15,292 bases of DNA from positions 136,171 to 151,462 of the forward strand of contig MU646644.1 of the NCBI GenBank assembly GCA_026770585.1, read 5' to 3'. Source of the stretch: Baffinella frigidus (Eukaryota; Cryptophyceae; Cryptomonadales; Baffinellaceae). Made by a program: the position numbers and the translations under genes. Positions 11,831 through 15,292 of the stretch are shown here, piece after piece. Under the pieces are notes generated by a model. It saw nothing but the letters and a program-made list of their open reading frames with translations. It was not told where the DNA came from and did no database searches. Every line of letters begins with the position of its first letter. Position 1 is the stretch's first letter.

Positions 11831-12175
11831 CTCATCCTTGACGGTCGGGAGGTCGCTCAGACGGAACTTATTCGGGGTGAACGGTACGCGAAAATCCGGC
11901 GCGGCTCCCCCCTCCTTCGCAGCCGGGCACGCGCACGGCAGCTTGCAGAGCCCAGGCACCCCATCCAGCGCGGGCTTCTCGCTCTGCTTGCTCGAGGGGT
12001 TGAGGCGCCACACGGCGGCCTTGTTGTCGGTTGACAGCACCCCACCATCGGTCCACACCACGTAGGTGGCGCCCGGCACCGCAGGGTCGAAGCACCCGGC
12101 GTCCCCGTTTGGCCAGAGGGCTGGGTACCCTGGGACGTTCTGCGGGCACGCGACTGGAGAGCCGAAGATTGGTAC
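11831..12175 (-). CDS. Largest exon of gene C, unknown extracellular-like domain
   Basis: This 345 nt stretch has exactly 115 codons, phase 0/0. The acceptor is CATTCCTAG|GTA and the donor GATGAG|GTACAA. It encodes VPIFGSPVACPQNVPGYPAL, then WPNGDAGCFDP, a block GATYVVWTDGG, then NKAAVWRLNPSSK and, near the end, CKLPCACP and FRVPFTPNKFRLSDLP. Five Cys, many Pro and Gly and a WTDGG turn suggest a beta-rich, disulphide-type or repeat domain. I cannot name it. Codon use is strongly GC3. Confidence 0.82.
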
Positions 12176-12365
12176 CTAGGAATGGATTGAGTCCGGGCAG
12201 CGGCTGGGTCAGGAATGGATTCACTCACACGGAGCGTAGTTGGTAAGTTGATCACGTTTCGCCAAGTTTGAGCGTAATAAATGATGATGGTGATGACTCC
12301 AGACAGGCGGGGTCGCGTCGGGAGCGGCTGGTGCCCATCAGGCGAGACGGGGTACAGGTCCGCAA

Positions 12366-12495
12366 GGCGAGCCTCCCATCAGCTAACCACGCTTTGAAAG
12401 ACCCAGATTGCAGCACGGCTTCTCATCACGTCTCACCTGAGACGGGGTACGTGTTGTAAATCTGGGTTGCGTGGTTGGCTGATGGGAGGCTCGCC
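12366..12495. mobile_element. TIR element with long arms GGCGAGCCTCCCATCAGC
   Basis: It is 130 bp. The arms at 12366-12409 and 12453-12495 pair over about 40 nt (GGCGAGCCTCCCATCAGC-AACCACGC and ACCCAGATT). A partial relative of one arm (GATGGGAGGCTC) lies at about 12633-12644. No matching flanking duplication. Confidence 0.8.
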
Positions 12496-12674
12496 GTGAT
12501 GACCATTAGGATTGATTCGATCAGCCGGACACTTCGCCCTTCCGTGGAAAGACTCGGCAGACACGATGGGGTACCCGGGATGGGACGCTAGCCGTCCTGC
12601 AATCCCGTGCAAAACCTCAAAGAGCGGTTGCCAGATGGGAGGCTCAGGGTGATGATAGGCAGCTCTGAGAGTAT

Positions 12675-12700
12675 GTCCCTCAGGGACCCCTCAGGGGTCC
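12675..12700. repeat. Two overlapping palindromes
   Basis: GTCCCTCAGGGAC (12675-12687) and GGACCCCTCAGGGGTCC (12684-12700) share four bases; each is perfect around a central C. Only one hairpin can form at a time. Confidence 0.85.
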
Positions 12701-12767
12701 ATCTGAGTAGCCTGTGGTGCACCAGTGGGGAACTTGCTGGGTTGCTCTCGGGCTTTGCATCGCGCAC

Positions 12768-12912
12768 CTTCTAGCTGTGTCTCAGTCTATTTCGTCCCAC
12801 CAATTTGGTGAGACCGGGCTCGTTATCGCCTCAAAGCTGACGGATGTGTATCGCAAACCTGGGATGCCAACTTGAGAATAGTCGGTCAACCCGACTGAGG
12901 CAAAGCTAGAAG
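12768..12912 (-). mobile_element. TIR element, family 3, copy 3 (inverted)
   Basis: It is 145 bp, CTTCTAGCTGTGTCTCAGTC to GCAAAGCTAGAAG. Reverse-complemented, it follows 7156-7293 and 9781-9925 closely (CAGTCGGGTTGACCGACTA, CATCCGTCAGCTTTGA, AATAGACTGAGAC). No clear target-site duplication. Confidence 0.85.
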
Positions 12913-13079
12913 CAGCTGCGGTTGCCATCGGAGGCTGTGGTAACTAAGGTCTAGCTTGGCTTAGTCAGAACCTCGAGCCTCATCGGGTTCTCGGGCGCAC
13001 CTTACGAATCAATTAAGAACTTTTCTATGGAAAGGCCTGGTTTTCGCCTATGTTGGGAGAAATCAAAACCTAGAGGACC

Positions 13080-13261
13080 GAAAGGACCACCAACCCTCAC
13101 GGAAGGACCAAATCGATTGATTTCGACCTGTCCCCAAAAGTTGATTTTGCACCAAGATTGGGACTCAAGTTGATTCGTCGGGGTCGAATCCGACCCCGAC
13201 GCCCCACAAAACCGAGGTCTGAAAATCGACGATTTGGTCATTCCGTGAGGGTTGGTGGGAC
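13080..13261 (-). mobile_element. Inverted-repeat element filling an intron, with central hairpin
   Basis: The arms GGACCACCAACCCTCACGG (from 13085) and its complement (ending 13262) pair over about 36-50 nt. The centre has a perfect 11 bp hairpin CGTCGGGGTCG-AATC-CGACCCCGACG (13176-13201). In gene sense it starts at the donor CTCAAG|GTCCCACC and ends ten bases before CCTCTAG|GTTTTG. Downstream of that acceptor the frame soon stops, so the acceptor is less sure than the donor. Confidence 0.7.
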
Positions 13262-13321
13262 CTTGAGGTTCCGGAGGAGGCTTCCGTCGCGAACGCCGCC
13301 GTGCACCTCCTCCAAGGTACC
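13262..13321 (-). CDS. Short exon of gene C
   Basis: This 60 nt stretch has exactly 20 codons, phase 0/0. The acceptor is GATGGCAG|GGT and the donor CTCAAG|GTCCCACC. It encodes GTLEEVHGGVRDGSLLRNLK. All but a few third positions are G or C. The first 28 nt, with the acceptor CAG, are copied at 13454-13484. The donor coincides with the end of a long inverted-repeat element. Confidence 0.7.
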
Positions 13322-13344
13322 CTGCCATCGCATGAGACACTCAC

Positions 13345-13380
13345 CTCGTGGAACAGCCCCGCCGGCAGGCTCGTGAACGC
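13345..13380 (-). CDS. Tentative exon end FTSLPAGLFHE of gene C
   Basis: In minus sense (A)FTSLPAGLFHE ends at the strong donor CACGAG|GTGAGTG. Only 23 nt separate it from the acceptor of the exon 13262-13321, in phase 0. A TGA lies in frame just upstream, so the exon start is unknown. The block is the inverted relative of 7351-7425. Confidence 0.35.
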
Positions 13381-13442
13381 CCGCGTGACCGGTCACGCGG
13401 ACGCCGAAGCCAGACGGTCGGTCGTGACTGCCTTGCGTGTTC
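13348..13442 (+). repeat. Inverted relative of 7351-7425 with an extra 20 nt palindromic insert
   Basis: The reverse complement of 13348-13442 matches 7351-7425 almost perfectly (GGCAGTCACGACCGACCGTC, GAGCCTGCCGGCGGGGCTG). It differs mainly by 20 nt that include the palindrome CGTGACCGGTCACG. Recent duplication is likely. Confidence 0.88.
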
Positions 13443-13511
13443 CCCCTACCCGACGCCGTGCACCTCCTCCAAGGTACCCTGCCAGGGGGAAACATGAGGG
13501 ATATCCCTTAG

Positions 13512-13595
13512 GTGGCGGGTAGGCCCATATGCCCTACCGTAGGACCCTAGGACCTGCCTAGGATCTCAGGGGGTCTGTTTGGACCCCCTCGCCAC
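13512..13595 (-). mobile_element. TIR element, family 2, copy 2 (inverted)
   Basis: It is 84 bp, GTGGCGGGTAGGCCC to CCCCCTCGCCAC. Reverse-complemented, it shares TCCTAGGCAGG, CCTACGGTAGGGC and TATGGGCCTAC with 5124-5208. The flanks TTAG and TTGA are a possible decayed duplication. A hairpin GGGGGTC-TGTTTG-GACCCCC sits near one end. Confidence 0.82.
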
Positions 13596-13887
13596 TTGAG
13601 GGATGCTTCAGTGAAGAGTCATGGGCGACGGAACCCTCCGGTCGGCCTCTCAGAGTGCGGTTGTATACATGTTTTCGGTTCACAAAAGGCCTGGCCAAAA
13701 CCCCCTGTATTCTCTAGAACCGCCCTCCCTCTCAGAGCCATCTCAGAGCCTCGTCAAAACGGCGATCCTCTCTAACAAATCAGAATGCTTGTCTCTGTCA
13801 AACTGCAGGAGACGAGACAGAAAGGCGCATGTACCCAAGCACTCAGAGGTGGGTGTCTCATGCGATCGCATGCGAGAGGGGTCGGAC
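13596..13887. other. Intron sequence, no exon
   Basis: Nothing coding was found on the minus strand. The plus-strand ORF 13621-14259, the longest in the window, runs through here and antisense over the exon 13888-14160. A 14 bp palindrome CATGCGATCGCATG lies at 13859-13872, just after the donor. Confidence 0.5.
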
Positions 13888-14160
13888 CTTGATCGAGAAC
13901 ATGAACTGCGCCTTATCGTCACTCAACATCCGCTTCACCTCTCCGGCTGCCAGGTATTTCGCCGCCCCCCCGGCAGCCCCACCAACACAAGCGAAGATAC
14001 TCGAGACACGGTCCTCCGCGAACGGGGAGGGGGTGCCCTCCTCATCGAGTGGCATCTCAGGTGCGGCGTAAAAGGGCATGTCATCATCTGCGAGAGGGAA
14101 GCCCTCGGCAACGAAGTCCTCGGCAGGGAACGCCTGGCCCGTGTCGAACCCAAGAGGCAC
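13888..14160 (-). CDS. Exon of gene C, acidic then Ala/Gly-rich
   Basis: This 273 nt stretch has exactly 91 codons, phase 0/0. The acceptor has a good pyrimidine tract, CTTTCCCCACTTGTGCAG|GTG; the donor is ATCAAG|GTCCGA. It encodes VPLGFDTGQAFPAEDFVAEG, then FPLADDDMPFYAAPEMPLDE, then a hydrophobic SSIFACVGGAAGGAAKYLA and ends SDDKAQFMFSIK. The first half is acidic and probably disordered; the GGAAGGAA stretch may be a short helix. The segment coding FVAEGFPLADDD recurs in decayed form at 14398-14455. No family recognised. Confidence 0.86.
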
Positions 14161-14833
14161 CTGCACAAGTGGGGAAAGCCCTCAGCTCGACCAGCGCTCA
14201 AGTGCTTGAGCGCAGAAGGGTTGCGTCCGCCCCAGCGTGGCGCGCCACGCTGGGGCTGATGGTGCAGCTCGGGGCGCTCCAGGAGGCAGAAGAAAAGGCT
14301 GGCAGGGTAGGAACCCAGCGGAGAGGGCGATCAGGGGAGGCTGGACCACAGATATCGCCCCTGCCGAGATGTCGGGTACTCTCAGTGGTTCTTGAAGCAT
14401 CGAGGATATCCTCATCTGCAAGGGGGGGCCCCTCGGCAACGAAGGGTCGCGCACCTCCCCAGACATGTCGGCGGCGGCGCGTGGACGTTGAGGGCTTTCC
14501 AGCGCGCTCAAACGTGAGACGTATCTTTTTGCTTCGGGAGGGGGGCTGTCCAAAGTCCCTCCCCCTCGGTTGGTGGAAACGAAGAAGCTGCAACTCGACG
14601 AAAGTCACCGATGGTGACATTCTGATTTTCACCGAGTAAACTCGGGATTTGTTTGACCATGAAAAAAGAAAGAAGAGACTTTTATTGAACTTATGACGTC
14701 GGACCATAATCTTAAGGCGTCCAGAGAGGGCTCGAAATTAAAAACCTAAAGGACCTAAAGGACGAACTAAGACCAGTAAATGCTTCTTAATTAAATGACC
14801 TAAAGACCTAAATGTACAACCGAGTCTACCTAC
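14161..14833. other. Probable intron; hairpins and a copied exon segment
   Basis: It contains two hairpins, GCGCTCAAG-TG-CTTGAGCGC (14194-14213) and a 26 bp perfect palindrome CCCCAGCGTGGCG|CGCCACGCTGGGG (14230-14255); a copy (14398-14455) of the segment near 14087-14130 of exon 13888-14160, with a frameshift in a C/G run; the dispersed repeat end at 14677-14710; and CCTAAAGGA direct repeats (14744-14763). A further exon of gene C may hide here, since phase requires one. Confidence 0.5.
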
Positions 14834-14874
14834 CTTAGCGTCGGAGGTACTCGCTTCACGGCTTTGCTTGCCAT
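14834..14874 (-). CDS. Possible first coding exon of gene C
   Basis: ATG at 14872-14874 opens 13 codons plus AG (MASKAVKRVPPTL) that end at a good donor, CTAAG|GTAGGTAG. The same frame is open upstream (GDPPTELEIVEFELV directly before the Met), so it may be an internal exon starting near 14930. Phase 2 at its end does not fit the exon 13888-14160 directly, so an exon between them is missing. Confidence 0.55.
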
Positions 14875-14929
14875 CACTAACTCAAACTCAACGATCTCCA
14901 ACTCAGTGGGAGGGTCCCCGGTGTGGGCA

Positions 14930-15190
14930 CCGAGCGAGAGACAATTGAGACCAAGCTAGGGGTGGCGAGGCAGCGTCGGAAAGAGAGTCATCCTACACTC
15001 TAGCGTCTCAGTGGTCCTAAGCCGGCAACCTATCGCTCTAGCGTCACGACTGTCCTACTCTCAACGTCCCCGCACTTCGGTGTCGTCGCCACTATCCTAC
15101 TCAGCGTCACATTGCTCCAGCGTCCCACTTTTCCTACTCGGCGTCCGAGAACTTCTCAGCTTTCCTACCTAGCGTCTTTGTGAGCGACGG
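14930..15190 (-). repeat. Degenerate GACGCT minisatellite
   Basis: In minus sense GACGCT or GACGTC-like hexamers followed by (A)GTAGGA recur at least seven times, at irregular 16-40 nt spacing (plus strand: TCCTAC-CAGCGTC). The donor of the exon 14834-14874, GACGCTAAG|GTAGGT, is the last unit of the same series. Confidence 0.65.
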
Positions 15191-15292
15191 CCGCCCGGCC
15201 ACGCGCCTCCGACCTGCACACCCTGCGCGGACACACACTATGTCTCGCAGGGGTTGGTGCGGACACGGAGGTAGACGGGCGAAAGAGAGGCA
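15191..15292. other. No feature recognised
   Basis: GC-rich, no repeat shared with the rest of the window. In minus sense GCGCAG|GGTGTGCAG|GTCGG has splice-like sites, but no exon can be defined so near the edge. Confidence 0.4.

Larger units (their letters stand above)
12176..13079. other. Non-coding stretch with several inverted-repeat elements
   Basis: No safe exon. A plus-strand stretch, AG|GCGGGGTCGCG...GTACAG|GTCCGC (about 12308-12360, AGSRRERLVPIRRDGVQ), has splice-like ends but stands alone, and its minus strand is open too. GAGACGGGGTAC recurs at about 12343 and 12431. AATCCATTCCT occurs twice just before the acceptor of the exon 11831-12175. Confidence 0.45.
13297..13484 (-). repeat. 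31 nt direct repeats around a 126 nt segment
   Basis: 13297-13327 and 13454-13484 are identical (CGCCGTGCACCTCCTCCAAG and 11 more). In gene sense each holds an acceptor, CAG|GGTACC, and the first codons GTLEEVHG. A tandem duplication of period 157 nt explains this. Confidence 0.92.

Noticed and set aside
13176-13201. tRNA T-arm (GGTCGAATCC-like)
   Set aside because: It is simply the perfect centre hairpin of an inverted-repeat element; no acceptor or anticodon stem.
13621-14259. Longest ORF, 212 codons, plus strand
   Set aside because: Much of it is antisense to the well-supported minus exon 13888-14160. It shows no family resemblance or clear codon bias.
14049-14639. Plus-strand ORF of 196 codons
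   Set aside because: Shadow of the same exon and of the copied segment at 14398-14455; Arg/Gly-rich as expected of random GC-rich frames.

Overview
The window looks like nuclear DNA of a microalgal protist, most probably a dinoflagellate. No long ORF is a convincing gene. Instead I find about 25 short, GC3-rich exon candidates (23 to 345 nt), nearly all on the minus strand, bounded by GT (rarely GC) donors and AG acceptors. At almost every acceptor the first exon base is G (AG|G). The AG|G rule, one-directional genes, TTTAGGG-type repeats and many small introns together fit what is known of Symbiodinium-like genomes. The lineage is inferred; a pelagophyte or other introner-bearing alga is not excluded.

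Layout, read in minus-strand order. Gene C runs from about 14874 or 14160 down to a stop at 8918 (exons 14834-14874, 13888-14160, 13262-13321, 11831-12175, 11367-11488, 10875-10897, 10603-10739, 9926-10016, 9110-9217, 8918-8978); I recognise no domain in it. Gene D follows (8258-8387, 7951-8057, 7357-7446), also unrecognised. Then comes gene B (possibly 6262-6335, then 5610-5694, 5220-5305, 4943-5045, 4747-4793, 4471 downward, 4267-4324, 4139-4179, 3752-3799, 3078-3212, 2513-2589), with a coiled-coil-like exon. Gene A is last (2046-2129, 1675-1760, 1440-1482, 468-527, 145-222, 57-122) and is the only one I can name: exons spliced in phase give an SF2 helicase Q-motif-like block, a Walker A TGTGKT and a motif Ia, most like Dicer/RIG-I-type DExD/H helicases.

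The introns are the interesting part. Several consist almost wholly of degenerate telomere-like repeats (1483-1674, 1761-2045, 3213-3751, 3800-4138, 5306-5609). Others are, or begin exactly with, short transposons: terminal-inverted-repeat (TIR) elements (10740-10874, 4794-4942, 5046-5219, 8058-8257, 13080-13261, start of 9218-9925) and a SINE-like element with a GAA-rich tail whose target-site duplication supplies AG|GT at both ends (8979-9109), so that removing it restores the reading frame. This is the signature of introners, transposons that create introns.

The rest is repeat-rich intron or intergenic DNA: three multi-copy TIR families, three copies of the SINE-like element, microsatellites, local exon duplications, long hairpins and a degenerate GACGCT minisatellite at 14930-15190. 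All exon calls rest on reading frame, splice sites and phase only; no transcript or homology search was available.
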